NCBI RefSeq assembly: GCF_001816165.1
Contig: NZ_MDZC01000010.1
Coordinates: forward strand, 62,001-126,000
From: Hymenobacter glacialis
Lineage (GTDB): Bacteria > Bacteroidota > Bacteroidia > Cytophagales > Hymenobacteraceae
Reading direction: 5' to 3'
Length of the DNA stretch: 64,000 nt
Below are positions 9,746-18,678 of this stretch, piece after piece. The position numbers were made by a program, and so were the translations under genes. The notes under the pieces are model-generated. The model was not told the DNA's origin, did not search any database, and was given only the letters and a program-made list of their open reading frames with translations. Within the stretch, counting starts at the first letter, position 1; every line of letters begins with the position of its first letter.

Positions 9746-11005
9746 ATGCAAGTATCCCAAATGGCGGCCGGCCTAAGCGGCTCCGAGATTATAAGAATAG
9801 GCAACCAGGTAAGCGAGCAGGTGCGTCAGGGCGCCAACATCTGCAATCTGACCATTGGCGATTTCGACCCCAGCATTTTTGCCATTCCCGCCGAGCTGAA
9901 CCGGGGTATTACGGAAGCCTACCGGGCCGGCCACACCAACTACCCACCCGCCGCGGGCATCGTGGAGCTGCGCGAGGCCGTTTCAGCCTTCCTGAAAACC
10001 CGCCAGGGCCTGGACTACGGCCTCAACGACATCCTCGTGGCCGGGGGCTCACGGCCGCTCATCTACGCCACCTACCGCGCCCTGGTCGACCCCGGCGACC
10101 GGGTGGTGTTCCCCCTGCCCAGCTGGAACAACAACCACTATTGCCACCTCACCGGGGCCACGCCCGTGGCGGTGCCCACGCGGCCTGAAAACAACTTCAT
10201 GCCCACCGCGGCCGACCTGGCCCCGCACCTGGCCGGCGCCACGCTCCTGGCCCTGTGCTCCCCACTAAACCCCACCGGCACGGTGTTCACCAAAGCCGGC
10301 CTGCAGGAAATCTGCGACCTGGTACTGGCCGAGAACCAGCGCCGCGGCCCCGATGAAAAGCCGCTCTACGTCCTCTACGACCAGATTTACTGGCTGCTCA
10401 CCTTCGGCGAAACCCAGCACCACGACCCCGTAAGCCTGCGCCCCGAGCTCCGGCCCTATGTGGTTTACATTGATGGCATCTCGAAGTGCTTTGCCGCTAC
10501 CGGCGTGCGCGTGGGCTACGGCTTCGGCCCCACGGCCATCATCGAGAAGATGAAGTCCATCCTGGGCCACGTTGGGGCCTGGGCGCCCAAGGCCGAGCAG
10601 GTAGCCACCGCCCACTACCTCCCCGAAGCCGCCGCCGTGGACACCTTCATAGCCGACATGAAAACCAAGCTGCAGAACTCCCTGCAAGCATTTTTCGCGG
10701 GCCTAAAGGAGTTGCAGGCCCAGGGTTACCCGGTCGATGCCGTAGTGCCGGCCGGCGCCATCTACCTCACCGCCAAAATCGACGTGCTGGGCCGCACCGC
10801 GCCCGACGGCACCGTGCTCACCACCACTGCCGAGCTCACTTCCTACCTCATTTCCGAAGCCAAGCTGGCGCTGGTGCCGTTCAGCGCCTTCGGCTCGCCC
10901 GCCACGGAGCCCTGGTTCCGTGCCTCGGTGGGCGCCGAAACAGTAGAGTCGATTCAGGCCGCCCTGCCCCGGCTGCGGGCGGCGCTGGATAAGCTAGCGC
11001 GCTAA
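9746..11005 (+). CDS. Pyridoxal-phosphate aminotransferase, class I/II
   Basis: A 419-residue cytoplasmic fold-type I PLP enzyme. It contains the substrate and cofactor segments SPLNPTGTVF, YVLYDQIYW and GISKCFAATGVRVGYG, in which K247 is the expected Schiff-base lysine. The C-terminus has the arginine-containing FRASVGAE. This pattern fits aspartate- or aromatic-type aminotransferases, but the substrate cannot be decided here. The open frame reaches back to 9707, but the ATG at 9746 (MQVSQMAAG) fits the family better. The gene converges with porX, and the two stop codons lie inside the two arms of one long inverted repeat. Confidence 0.9.
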   Translation: MQVSQMAAGLSGSEIIRIGNQVSEQVRQGANICNLTIGDFDPSIFAIPAELNRGITEAYRAGHTNYPPAAGIVELREAVSAFLKTRQGLDYGLNDILVAGGSRPLIYATYRALVDPGDRVVFPLPSWNNNHYCHLTGATPVAVPTRPENNFMPTAADLAPHLAGATLLALCSPLNPTGTVFTKAGLQEICDLVLAENQRRGPDEKPLYVLYDQIYWLLTFGETQHHDPVSLRPELRPYVVYIDGISKCFAATGVRVGYGFGPTAIIEKMKSILGHVGAWAPKAEQVATAHYLPEAAAVDTFIADMKTKLQNSLQAFFAGLKELQAQGYPVDAVVPAGAIYLTAKIDVLGRTAPDGTVLTTTAELTSYLISEAKLALVPFSAFGSPATEPWFRASVGAETVESIQAALPRLRAALDKLAR

Positions 11006-11105
11006 GTTTCGCGAAGTTTAAAAAGGGAAGTCTCGCAAAGCTTGATGCTCTATCATCCTTTGCGAGACTTCCCTTTTTAAACTTTGCGAAACCTTGCGCG
11101 CTAGC
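10993..11105. terminator. Shared bidirectional terminator: long inverted repeat with 48-base arms
   Basis: Arms 10993-11040 and 11058-11105 match at 45 of 48 positions and are separated by 17 bases. The arms contain A-rich and T-rich blocks (TTTAAAAAGGG and CCCTTTTTAAA). The left arm includes the stop codon of the aminotransferase gene (TAA, 11003-11005). The right arm includes the porX stop codon (11101-11103). Confidence 0.8.
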
Positions 11106-12669
11106 CTTTGGCCGTGAGCGTCACATAAGGAATGATGCACTCCTCCAGCGAGATGCCACCGTGCTGGAATGTGTCCTTGTAGTAGTTCACGTAGTAGTTG
11201 TAGTTGTTTGGGTAGGCGAAGAAGTAGTCGCCGATGGTGAACACATAAGCCGTGCTCACGTTTTCGCGTGGCAGGAAAATGGATTCCGGTTTGCGCACCA
11301 CGTACACGTCGCGCGAGTCCTCAAAGCCCAGGTTTTTGCCGTGCTTGTAGCGCAGGTTGGTGTTGGTGTTGCGGTCGCCCACAATCTTGTAGGGGCGCTT
11401 GCAGCGGATGGTGCCGTGGTCGGTGGTGATGATGAGCTTGCCTTTTTTATCGGCAATCTGCTGCATCATTTCATACAGCGGCGAGTGCAGGAACCACGAG
11501 CGGGTGATGCTGCGGTAGGCCGACTCATCGGCCGCCAGCTCCCGAATCATGGCCATGTCGGTGCGGGCGTGCGAGAGCATGTCCACGAAGTTGTACACGA
11601 TGACGTTGCACTTGTAGTTGTTGTGCAGGTTGCTCATCTTGCCCAGCAAGTCCTTGCCAGCCTGCAGGTTGGTCACCTTGTGGTAGCTGTACTTGGCCTT
11701 CTGGTTGTTCTTCTGGAAATTGATTTCCATGAACTCGGCTTCGTGCAGGTTTTTGCCTTCGTCGTCTTGGTCGTCCACCCACAGGTTGGGGTATTTCTTT
11801 TGAATCTCACTCGGCATCATGCCCGAGAAAATAGCGTTGCGGGCATAGGCGGTGGTGGTGGGCAGAATGGCGTAGTACATCTCCTCACTGTCCACCGTGA
11901 ACAGCTCGGTGATGATGGGCTCCAGCACCTTCCACTGGTCGTAGCGCAGGTTGTCGATGAGCACAAAGTACACGGGCGTGTCGCCGGTGGCCTTCATGGT
12001 AGGGAACACCCGCTCCTTAAACAGCTGGTGCGACATGAGCGGCGCGTTCTTGTCGTCGCCGTTCACCCAGTCCTCGTAATCTTCGGTAATGAAGCGGCCG
12101 AAGTAGGTATTGGCCTCGTCCTTCTGCATGTTGAAGACTTCGGCCATGCTCTTGCCTTCCGTCTCGTTGATTTCCAGCTCCCAGTACACCAGCTTCTTGT
12201 ACACATCGGCCCACTCGGCGGGCGTGAGGCGGTCGGAGAGCTGCATGCCCAGCTGGCGGAAGTCACGCTGGTAGCCGCTATTAGTGGCCTCGCTCACCAG
12301 GCGCTTGTTGTCGAGCACCTTTTTCACCGAAAGCAGTATCTGACTGGGGTTCACGGGCTTGATGAGGTAGTCGGCAATCTTGGCGCCGATGGCCGACTCC
12401 ATGATGTGCTCTTCCTCGCTCTTGGTAATCATCACCACGGGCACCGTGGGCCGAATGGCCTTAATCTCGGTGAGGGTTTGCAGGCCCGTCAGGCCGGGCA
12501 TGTTCTCATCCAGAAACACGAGGTCGTAGCTCTTTTCCTGAATCTCCTCAATGGCATCGGCGCCGCTGTTCACAGGCGTTACGTCGTAGCCTTTTTCTTT
12601 CAAAAACAGCAAATGGGGCTTGAGCAAGTCGATTTCGTCGTCGGCCCAAAGAATGGTGGTTTGTTGCAT
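11101..12669 (-). CDS. porX: PorX: response regulator fused to alkaline phosphatase-like (PglZ) domain
   Basis: A 522-residue cytoplasmic protein. Residues 1-125 form a receiver domain, with acidic residues near 10-12, the phosphoacceptor D54 in LVFLDENMPG, and the switch lysine in YLIKPVNP. The remainder is a PglZ/alkaline-phosphatase-superfamily domain, with LIDNLRYDQW and TTTAYARN around the metal site, then TTDHGTIRCKRPYK and a C-terminal FQHGGISLEE. PorX is known from Porphyromonas and Flavobacterium to regulate type IX secretion with the sensor PorY and a sigma factor, and to act as a zinc phosphodiesterase on nucleotides. No other type IX gene is in the window. It is divergent from the HD-domain gene, an arrangement I recall from other Bacteroidetes. 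Confidence 0.93.
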   Translation of the reverse strand: MQQTTILWADDEIDLLKPHLLFLKEKGYDVTPVNSGADAIEEIQEKSYDLVFLDENMPGLTGLQTLTEIKAIRPTVPVVMITKSEEEHIMESAIGAKIADYLIKPVNPSQILLSVKKVLDNKRLVSEATNSGYQRDFRQLGMQLSDRLTPAEWADVYKKLVYWELEINETEGKSMAEVFNMQKDEANTYFGRFITEDYEDWVNGDDKNAPLMSHQLFKERVFPTMKATGDTPVYFVLIDNLRYDQWKVLEPIITELFTVDSEEMYYAILPTTTAYARNAIFSGMMPSEIQKKYPNLWVDDQDDEGKNLHEAEFMEINFQKNNQKAKYSYHKVTNLQAGKDLLGKMSNLHNNYKCNVIVYNFVDMLSHARTDMAMIRELAADESAYRSITRSWFLHSPLYEMMQQIADKKGKLIITTDHGTIRCKRPYKIVGDRNTNTNLRYKHGKNLGFEDSRDVYVVRKPESIFLPRENVSTAYVFTIGDYFFAYPNNYNYYVNYYKDTFQHGGISLEECIIPYVTLTAKG

Positions 12670-13016
12670 GGAATAGCGCCAGTAGTAAAAAGGCGATTAG
12701 GCGGAACGCGCCGTAAGAGGCGTTCGCGGGTGAATTGTTGCCGAATAAAGGTCCAGCTTACGGATAGAACGGTGGAATGCAAGTACTAGTGCCTTGCCCA
12801 CTGTTCACGCCGCAATACATTACCGCAAACATGGCGGTTTGGTTGTTGATTTAAAAGCAGCTCATCAGTAGTAAAGCCCTTTGGCTCCGAAGGTCACCCT
12901 TCACTCGCATTTGGCTAACAATTTCCTACCACGGCCAAACCCCACGCGGGTGTTGTTCTTTTGCAGCACGATTCCTATTGTTACCCCGTCTCGTTGGCGT
13001 GCTGCTGACGCCCCCT
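12670..13016. other. 347-base divergent intergenic region between porX and the HD gene
   Basis: No gene is visible. For the HD gene, a TTCTTTTG at 12956-12963 is one base away from the -7 consensus. I see no exact TAnnTTTG for porX. A short inverted pair GAACGC/GCGTTC lies near 12706-12727. Confidence 0.5.
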
Positions 13017-14246
13017 ATGAATAAAAAGAAAATTTTCAACGACCCGGTGTACGGGTTCGTCACCATTCCTACGGAATTCTTATTTGACCTCATCGAGCAC
13101 CGGTATTTCCAGCGGCTGCGCCGGATTCAGCAGCTGGGGCTCACCGGGTTTGTGTATCCGGGGGCGTTGCACACCCGCTTTCACCACGCGCTGGGCGCCA
13201 TGCACCTCATGTCGCTGGCCCTGCGCACACTCAAGGACAAGGGTGTGAAAATTTCGGCGGCCGAGGGCGAAGCCGCTCTGGCTGCCATTCTGCTGCACGA
13301 CATCGGCCACGGCCCGCTCTCCCACGCCCTGGAAACCGCCATTTTTCAGGACGTGCCGCACGAGCAGCTGTCTCTGTTTCTGATGGAACGGCTCAACGTG
13401 GAGTTTGAAGGCAAGCTGACGCTGGCCATCGAGATGTTTAAGGGAACTTACAAGCGGCCGTTTTTTCATCAGCTGGTGAGCAGCCAGCTCGACATGGACC
13501 GGCTTGATTACCTCAACCGCGACTCCTTTTACACTGGCGTGGAAGAAGGCCGGCCCGGCGCCGACCGCCTCATTAAAATGCTGCGCGTGCACGAAGAGCG
13601 GCTGGTGCTGGAAGAAAAAGCCGTGTACTCCGTGGAGAATTTCCTGGTGAGCCGCCGGCTGATGTACTGGCAGGTGTACCTGCACAAAACCGTGACCAGC
13701 GCCGAGCAAATGGTGATACGGGTAATTCAGCGGGCCCGCGACCTGGCCCGCCAGGGCGTGGACGTGCCCGCCAACTCCTGCCTGGGCTACTTTCTGGGCC
13801 GCGCCGTAAACCTCAGCGATTTCGAGCGCGACGACAAAATCCTCAGCCATTTCGTGGAGCTGGACGACCACGACTTTTGGTCGGCTATAAAAAACTGGGC
13901 CAGCCACCCCGATAAAGTCCTCAGCTACCTTGCCCAAAGCATCCTGCACCGCAACCTGCTCAAAATAGTGCTGGCCCCGGAGCCCTTCGACGAAGACTTT
14001 CGCTTGGGAATTCAGGAGCTGATTGAGGAAAAATTCAACCTGCCGCCCGAAGAAGCCGCTTTGCTCATGATTCCCGGCCGCTTGAGCAACAGCGCCTATA
14101 ACGCCGAAAGCCAGGAACCTATCGAAATCCTGACCAAGAAAGGCGACGTGGTGAACGTGATGGAAGCCTCTGACCTGCCCAATATCCGGGCCCTCAGTCA
14201 GCGCGTCGAGAAATTCTACATCTGCTACCCCAAGGAGATTGTTTAG
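13017..14246 (+). CDS. HD-domain phosphohydrolase (SAMHD1/dGTPase-like)
   Basis: A 409-residue cytoplasmic metal-dependent phosphohydrolase. The N-terminal half holds the metal ligands: H52 in LHTRFHHALG, the HD pair H94-D95 in LLHDIGHGPLSH, and a later aspartate in SQLDMDRLDYLNRDS. The family hydrolyses nucleotides or phosphate esters, but the exact substrate is unknown. I place the start at ATG 13017 (MNKKKIFNDPVYG), because MNKKK followed by I-DP-YG is the normal N-terminus. A TTG upstream is also open. It precedes lpxD by 120 bases with an AT-rich repeat between them. A position directly before the lipid A genes is common in Bacteroidetes as I recall it. Confidence 0.9.
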   Translation: MNKKKIFNDPVYGFVTIPTEFLFDLIEHRYFQRLRRIQQLGLTGFVYPGALHTRFHHALGAMHLMSLALRTLKDKGVKISAAEGEAALAAILLHDIGHGPLSHALETAIFQDVPHEQLSLFLMERLNVEFEGKLTLAIEMFKGTYKRPFFHQLVSSQLDMDRLDYLNRDSFYTGVEEGRPGADRLIKMLRVHEERLVLEEKAVYSVENFLVSRRLMYWQVYLHKTVTSAEQMVIRVIQRARDLARQGVDVPANSCLGYFLGRAVNLSDFERDDKILSHFVELDDHDFWSAIKNWASHPDKVLSYLAQSILHRNLLKIVLAPEPFDEDFRLGIQELIEEKFNLPPEEAALLMIPGRLSNSAYNAESQEPIEILTKKGDVVNVMEASDLPNIRALSQRVEKFYICYPKEIV

Positions 14247-14350
14247 TAGTGGTTAACTGTGAGTGGTTAGTGGTCAGTGTCTTTTCATTCCTCGATTTAC
14301 CGCTCACCGCTAATTGCTCACTACTAATCATTAACCGTTAACCACTCACC
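14244..14350. repeat. AT-rich mirrored repeat before lpxD (GTGGTTA-type units)
   Basis: The left side (14244-14279) is built of loosely repeated GTGGTTA-like units. The right side (about 14300-14350) holds the inverse, TAACCAC-like units. AGTGGTTAAC at 14248-14257 is exactly complementary to GTTAACCACT at 14337-14346. The left end overlaps the stop codon of the HD gene. Confidence 0.7.
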
Positions 14351-14352
14351 AC

Positions 14353-14360
14353 TACTTTTG
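14353..14360 (+). promoter_or_regulatory. -7 promoter element (TACTTTTG) for lpxD
   Basis: An exact TAnnTTTG that ends 6 bases before the lpxD ATG at 14367. If it is active, transcription would begin about 3 bases before the start codon, leaving almost no leader. Confidence 0.55.
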
Positions 14361-14366
14361 CCGCCC

Positions 14367-15407
14367 ATGGAATTTACTATTCAGCAAATCGCCGAAGTCC
14401 TCAACGGCAGCGTGGAAGGCGACGCCACCCAGCGCATCAGCAGCCTGGCCAAGATTGAGGAAGCCCAGGCCGGCTCCCTTACTTTCCTTTCCAACGCCAA
14501 GTACGAGGCGTTTTTGTACGAAACCAAGGCCTCAGTGGTCATTGTGGCCCGCACGCTGGAGTTGCGGCACGCCATTAACTCCGCCCTTATCCGGGTCGAT
14601 GACCCCTACTCGGCATTTAGCCAGCTGCTCGAATTCTACGCCCAGGCCACCCGCACGGGCAAGCGTGGCGTCGAGCAGCCTTCTTTCATGGCCGAAACCT
14701 CGGAAATCGGCCCCGGGCATTACCGTGGCGCGTTTTCTTACATCGGCGAGAATTGCAAGCTGGGCGAAAACGTCCTCATTTTCCCACAGGCTTACATCGG
14801 CGACCGGGTCACCATCGGGGCGGGCAGCATTATCCACGCCGGCGCCAGAATTTACGCCGATACGGTCATTGGCCAGTTTTGTGTGGTGAAAGCCGGCGCC
14901 GTGGTTGGCACCGACGGCTTCGGCTTCGCGCCCCAGCCCGACGGCTCCTACAAGGCCATCCCTCAAATTGGCAACGTGGTGCTGGAAGACTTCGTGAGCA
15001 TCGGGGCCAATGCCACCATCGATTGCGCCACGCTGGGTTCTACGCGCATCGGCCGGGGCAGTAAGATTGACAACCTGGTGCAGCTGGCCCACAACGTTGA
15101 AATTGGGCAGCACACCGTTATTGCCTCGCAGAGCGGCATCGCCGGCTCGGCCAAAATCGGTGACCATTGCGTGTTGGCCGGGCAGGTGGGCATGGCCGGC
15201 CACGTCACGCTGGCCAACCGAACCACGGTTACGGCCCAGTCGGGCGTGGGCAAAAACGTGAAGCAGGAAGGCCTGATTCTGCAGGGCTCCACGGCCTTCG
15301 ACTTCAAGCAAAACCAGCGCGCCCAAATCGTTTTCCGGCGCCTGCCCGAGCTGGAGCATCGCGTCGAACGCCTGGAGAAGGCAAAAAGCACAACGGAAAA
15401 GCCCTAG
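14367..15407 (+). CDS. lpxD: UDP-3-O-(3-hydroxyacyl)glucosamine N-acyltransferase LpxD
   Basis: A 346-residue cytoplasmic acyltransferase that adds the second 3-hydroxyacyl chain in lipid A synthesis (third step). An N-terminal uridine-binding domain (about 1-100) includes GSLTFLSNAKYE. Isoleucine- and valine-rich hexapeptide repeats follow from about 105 to 330 and form the left-handed beta-helix. VQLAHNVEIG carries the expected catalytic histidine. A short C-terminal helix with many charged residues ends the protein, as in the trimeric family. TTG at 14358 is also in frame, but ATG at 14367 gives the usual MEFTIQQIAEVLNG. Confidence 0.95.
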   Translation: MEFTIQQIAEVLNGSVEGDATQRISSLAKIEEAQAGSLTFLSNAKYEAFLYETKASVVIVARTLELRHAINSALIRVDDPYSAFSQLLEFYAQATRTGKRGVEQPSFMAETSEIGPGHYRGAFSYIGENCKLGENVLIFPQAYIGDRVTIGAGSIIHAGARIYADTVIGQFCVVKAGAVVGTDGFGFAPQPDGSYKAIPQIGNVVLEDFVSIGANATIDCATLGSTRIGRGSKIDNLVQLAHNVEIGQHTVIASQSGIAGSAKIGDHCVLAGQVGMAGHVTLANRTTVTAQSGVGKNVKQEGLILQGSTAFDFKQNQRAQIVFRRLPELEHRVERLEKAKSTTEKP

Positions 15408-15421
15408 CTTTGCAGCCGGGT

Positions 15422-15527
15422 TGAGCTGTTAGCTAATAGCCATTAATTATTAGCTTCGTTTTTCCTCGCAGTCTGGCCCCGCTTAATTTTGAGCTAACAG
15501 CTAACGGCTATTAGCTACCAGCTAAAG
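15422..15527. repeat. AT-rich mirrored repeat between lpxD and lpxC-fabZ (AGCTAATAGC-type units)
   Basis: The left side 15422-15454 and right side 15490-15527 are imperfect inverse copies. GCTGTTAGCTAATAGC at 15425-15440 pairs with GCTATTAGCTACCAGC at 15507-15522 with one mismatch. The repeat unit differs from the one before lpxD, although the layout is the same. It ends 2 bases before the lpxC start. Confidence 0.75.
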
Positions 15528-15528
15528 A

Positions 15529-16923
15529 ATGAACGACAAGCAACACACTATCCAGGCGCCCGTTACGGTGCGCGGCATTGGTCTCCACACCGGCGTAGAA
15601 GCCACCATGACGTTTTGCCCCGCGCCGGTGGGCCACGGCTTCAAGTTCCAGCGCGTGGATTTGCCCGGCCAGCCGGTGGTAGACGCCGATGTGGACAATG
15701 TAGTGGACCTGAGCCGCGGCACCACCATCGAGCAGAACGGCGCCCGCATCAACACCGTGGAGCACACGCTGGCCGCGCTGGTGGGCATGCAGCTCGACAA
15801 CGTACTGATTCAGCTCTCGGGCCCCGAGCCGCCCATCATGGACGGTTCGTCGGCTGAGTTTATCAAGGCGCTGGAATCGGTGGGCCTGCAGGAGCAAAAC
15901 GCCCTGCGCAACTACTACGAAATTCCGGAAAGCATTCGGTACGTGGACAATGCCCGCGGCGTGGAGATTGCCGCGCTGCCCCTGTCTGATTACCGCCTCA
16001 CGGTGATGGTGGACTACAACTCGCCGGTGCTGGGCTCCCAGCACGCCACGCTGGCCGACATTGGCCAGTTTGGGGCCGAGATTGCCTCGTCGCGCACGTT
16101 TTGCTTTCTGCATGAGCTGGAAATGCTCTACAAAAACAACCTCATCCGCGGCGGCGATTTGAGCAATGCCATTGTGGTGGTAGACCGCGTGGTGACCGAC
16201 GACGAACTCAACGACTTGGCCAAAATGCTGGGCAAGCCCCGCGTGTCGGTGAAGAAAGAAGGCATTTTGAACAACGTGGACCTGCGCCACAAAAACGAGC
16301 CTGCCCGCCACAAGCTGCTCGACCTCGTGGGCGACCTCGCCCTGGTAGGCCGGCCCCTGAAAGGCCAGATTCTGGCCGCCCGCCCCGGCCACGCGGCCAA
16401 CGTGGCCTTTGCCAAACGCATCAAGAAGAAAATGCTGGAGGCCCACAGCAACCCCGTGCCGCAGTACGACCCCAGCCGCGAGCCGGTGATGGACATCAAC
16501 CGCATTATGCAGGTACTGCCCCATCGCTACCCCTTCCTGCTGATTGACAAAATCATTCACCTCGACGACCAGATGGTGACTTCGGTGAAGAACGTGACCA
16601 TGAACGAGCCGTTCTTTCAGGGCCACTTCCCCGGCAACCCCATCATGCCCGGCGTGCTGCAGGTAGAGGCCATGGCCCAGACCGGCGGCATTCTGGTGAT
16701 GAACACCGTGCCCGACCCCGAGAACTACTGGCAGTATTTCCTGGGCATTGAAAATTGCCGTTTCCGCAAAAAAGTATTGCCCGGCGACACCATCCTGTTT
16801 CACTGCCAGCTACTGGCCCCCATCAAGCGCGGCATTGCCAAAATGCGCGGCCAGGCCTTCGTGAATGGCAAAGTGGTGATGGATGCCGAAATGAGCGCCG
16901 CCATCGTTCGCAAAGACGCGTAA
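15529..16923 (+). CDS. lpxC-fabZ: Bifunctional UDP-3-O-acyl-GlcNAc deacetylase LpxC / 3-hydroxyacyl-ACP dehydratase FabZ
   Basis: A 464-residue fusion of two enzymes. Residues 1 to about 315 are LpxC, the zinc deacetylase that commits the cell to lipid A. H79 in [10 protein letters not shown], plus the histidine and aspartate in [11 protein letters not shown], are the expected zinc ligands. From about residue 322 ([20 protein letters not shown]) the FabZ hot-dog dehydratase follows, with its active-site segment [20 protein letters not shown]. The fusion is standard in Bacteroidetes and couples lipid A to fatty acid synthesis, because both use 3-hydroxyacyl-ACP. Start ATG is at 15529. It is the second gene of the lpx run. 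Confidence 0.96.
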   Translation: MNDKQHTIQAPVTVRGIGLHTGVEATMTFCPAPVGHGFKFQRVDLPGQPVVDADVDNVVDLSRGTTIEQNGARINTVEHTLAALVGMQLDNVLIQLSGPEPPIMDGSSAEFIKALESVGLQEQNALRNYYEIPESIRYVDNARGVEIAALPLSDYRLTVMVDYNSPVLGSQHATLADIGQFGAEIASSRTFCFLHELEMLYKNNLIRGGDLSNAIVVVDRVVTDDELNDLAKMLGKPRVSVKKEGILNNVDLRHKNEPARHKLLDLVGDLALVGRPLKGQILAARPGHAANVAFAKRIKKKMLEAHSNPVPQYDPSREPVMDINRIMQVLPHRYPFLLIDKIIHLDDQMVTSVKNVTMNEPFFQGHFPGNPIMPGVLQVEAMAQTGGILVMNTVPDPENYWQYFLGIENCRFRKKVLPGDTILFHCQLLAPIKRGIAKMRGQAFVNGKVVMDAEMSAAIVRKDA

Positions 16924-16928
16924 TTTTT

Positions 16929-17013
16929 AATTATGAGTTATGAATTATGAATGACTTGTTTATTTAGGTCCATTCGCAACTCATAATTCATAATTAATAA
17001 TTTATAATTTTCT
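16929..17013. repeat. AT-rich mirrored repeat between lpxC-fabZ and lpxA (AATTATGA-type units)
   Basis: The left side (about 16929-16953) consists of TTATGAAT-like units. The right side (about 16973-17010) carries inverse units such as CATAATTCATAATT. The unit is the same as in the repeat at 25407-25491. The spacer sits between two genes of the same operon-like run. Confidence 0.75.
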
Positions 17014-17022
17014 GAAAGAAGA

Positions 17023-17832
17023 ATGATTTCCCCCCTCGCCTACATCCATCCCTCAGCTCGCCTCGCGCAGGGCGTAACCGTTGAACCGTTTACGACCATC
17101 GCCGCTGATGTCGAAATTGGGGAAGGCAGCTGGATTGGGCCGAATGTCACCATCATGGACGGGGCCCGAATTGGGAAACATTGCCAGATATTTCCTGGTG
17201 CCGTGGTGAGTGCCGTACCCCAGGACCTGAAATTTGCCGGCGAGCAAACCACGGCCGTAATCGGGGACTACACCGTGCTGCGCGAGTGCGTGACCGTGAA
17301 CCGCGGCACCGTGGACCGGGGCCGCACCGTGGTGGGCAGCCACTGCCTGCTGCAGGCCTACGTGCACGTGGCGCACGACTGCATCATCGGCGACCATTGC
17401 GTGGTTTCCAATTCGGTGCAGATTGCCGGGCACGTCACGGTGGGCGACTGGGCCATTCTGGGCGGCACCTCTGCTATTCATCAATTTGTAACAATTGGAG
17501 CGCACGCTTTTCTGGGCGGTGGCTCCCTGGTGCGCAAAGACATCCCGCCGTTTGTGAAAGCGGCCCGCGAGCCCCTCACCTACGCCGGAATAAACTCGGT
17601 GGGCCTGCGCCGGCGTGGCTTTTCCGAGGAGCAGGTGAATGAACTGCACAACCTATACCGCCTGCTTTTTCTGGGCGGCATGAATACGCAGGACGCCCTG
17701 GCTCGCATTGAGGCAGAAATCCGTCCTTCGACCGAACGTGACCTGGCGCTGGACTTTGTGCGGGCTGCCACCAGGGGCATTATCAAAGGCCCCAAGCGCG
17801 AACGGACCGACCTCGACGGCGACGCCGATTAG
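17023..17832 (+). CDS. lpxA: Acyl-ACP--UDP-N-acetylglucosamine O-acyltransferase LpxA
   Basis: A 269-residue cytoplasmic trimeric acyltransferase, the first step of lipid A synthesis. The N-terminal three quarters is a left-handed beta-helix of hexapeptide repeats (SPLAYIHPSARLAQGVTVEP onward). YVHVAHDCIIGDHC contains the catalytic histidine. GGTSAIHQFVTIGAHAFLGGGS follows, then the helical C-terminal domain with EQVNELHNLYRLLFL. The length matches the family. It is followed after 12 bases by an ABC ATPase gene, so the two are probably co-transcribed. Confidence 0.95.
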   Translation: MISPLAYIHPSARLAQGVTVEPFTTIAADVEIGEGSWIGPNVTIMDGARIGKHCQIFPGAVVSAVPQDLKFAGEQTTAVIGDYTVLRECVTVNRGTVDRGRTVVGSHCLLQAYVHVAHDCIIGDHCVVSNSVQIAGHVTVGDWAILGGTSAIHQFVTIGAHAFLGGGSLVRKDIPPFVKAAREPLTYAGINSVGLRRRGFSEEQVNELHNLYRLLFLGGMNTQDALARIEAEIRPSTERDLALDFVRAATRGIIKGPKRERTDLDGDAD

Positions 17833-17844
17833 TCCCGGTTCACC

Positions 17845-18474
17845 ATGCAGATTACCACCGCGGGCCTGGGCAAGCGCTTTCAGCGCGACTGGATTTTCCG
17901 GGGCCTCACGCGCACGTTCCGGCCCGGCAGCGCCACTGCCGTGCTGGGGCCCAACGGTGCCGGCAAAAGCACGCTACTCAATACCTTGTCGGGTCAGTTG
18001 CTACCCACCGATGGCACTGTGACCTACACCGTGGCAGGCCGGGCCGTGGCCGTAGAGGACGTGCCGCAGCACCTGGCCTACGCAGCTCCCTACCTGGAGC
18101 TGCTCGAAGAGCTGACGCTGCTGGAGCTGCTGCAGTTTCATACGCGCTTCAAGCCCCTGCGGCCTTTGGTCACGCTCGATAAGCTGATTGGCCTGATGTA
18201 CCTGGAGCGGGGCCGCCACCAGCTGGTACGCGAGTTTTCCTCGGGAATGAAGCAGCGCCTTAAGCTGGGGCTGGCGCTGTACGCCGACGCGCCACTGCTC
18301 CTGCTCGACGAGCCCACCACCAACCTGGACGCCACCGGCGTGGCCTGGTACCAGGAGCACGTGCAAGCCACCAAAGCCGGCCGCACCCTGCTGCTGAGCT
18401 CCAACGTGCCAGCAGAATATGCCTTTTGCGACGAGCAATTGTTGGTGACGGACTACCAAAAACCTACGGCCTAG
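17845..18474 (+). CDS. ABC transporter ATP-binding protein
   Basis: A 209-residue nucleotide-binding subunit. It has Walker A GPNGAGKST (35-43), the signature FSSGMKQRLKLG, Walker B LLLLDEPTTN, and a late switch region. No permease gene is next to it, so the transported substrate is unknown. Its place 12 bases after lpxA suggests a role with the envelope, but that is inference. The protein is short, a bare ATPase without extra domains. Confidence 0.9.
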   Translation: MQITTAGLGKRFQRDWIFRGLTRTFRPGSATAVLGPNGAGKSTLLNTLSGQLLPTDGTVTYTVAGRAVAVEDVPQHLAYAAPYLELLEELTLLELLQFHTRFKPLRPLVTLDKLIGLMYLERGRHQLVREFSSGMKQRLKLGLALYADAPLLLLDEPTTNLDATGVAWYQEHVQATKAGRTLLLSSNVPAEYAFCDEQLLVTDYQKPTA

Positions 18475-18678
18475 CGTAGCGTTATAGCGCCACGCAAGTG
18501 GCTAATTTATTGGGATAATCGAGCACTACTCCTCAGCAATAATGCGGCCTGGGCGGGCGGCACGGTTCTTTTAGCCGCTCAGTTCCGAGCTTGGATATTC
18601 AATCTGAAATGAGCCCGCGCCGTATCTTCGCCTGCACCAAAGACACAATTATTCACTTCAACCAATCCCGCCCCGGCC

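Noticed and set aside
11161..12789. A 542-residue open frame on the plus strand opposite porX
   Set aside because: It is an antisense shadow of a well-conserved gene. The translation is rich in histidine, valine and glycine and has no recognisable domain.
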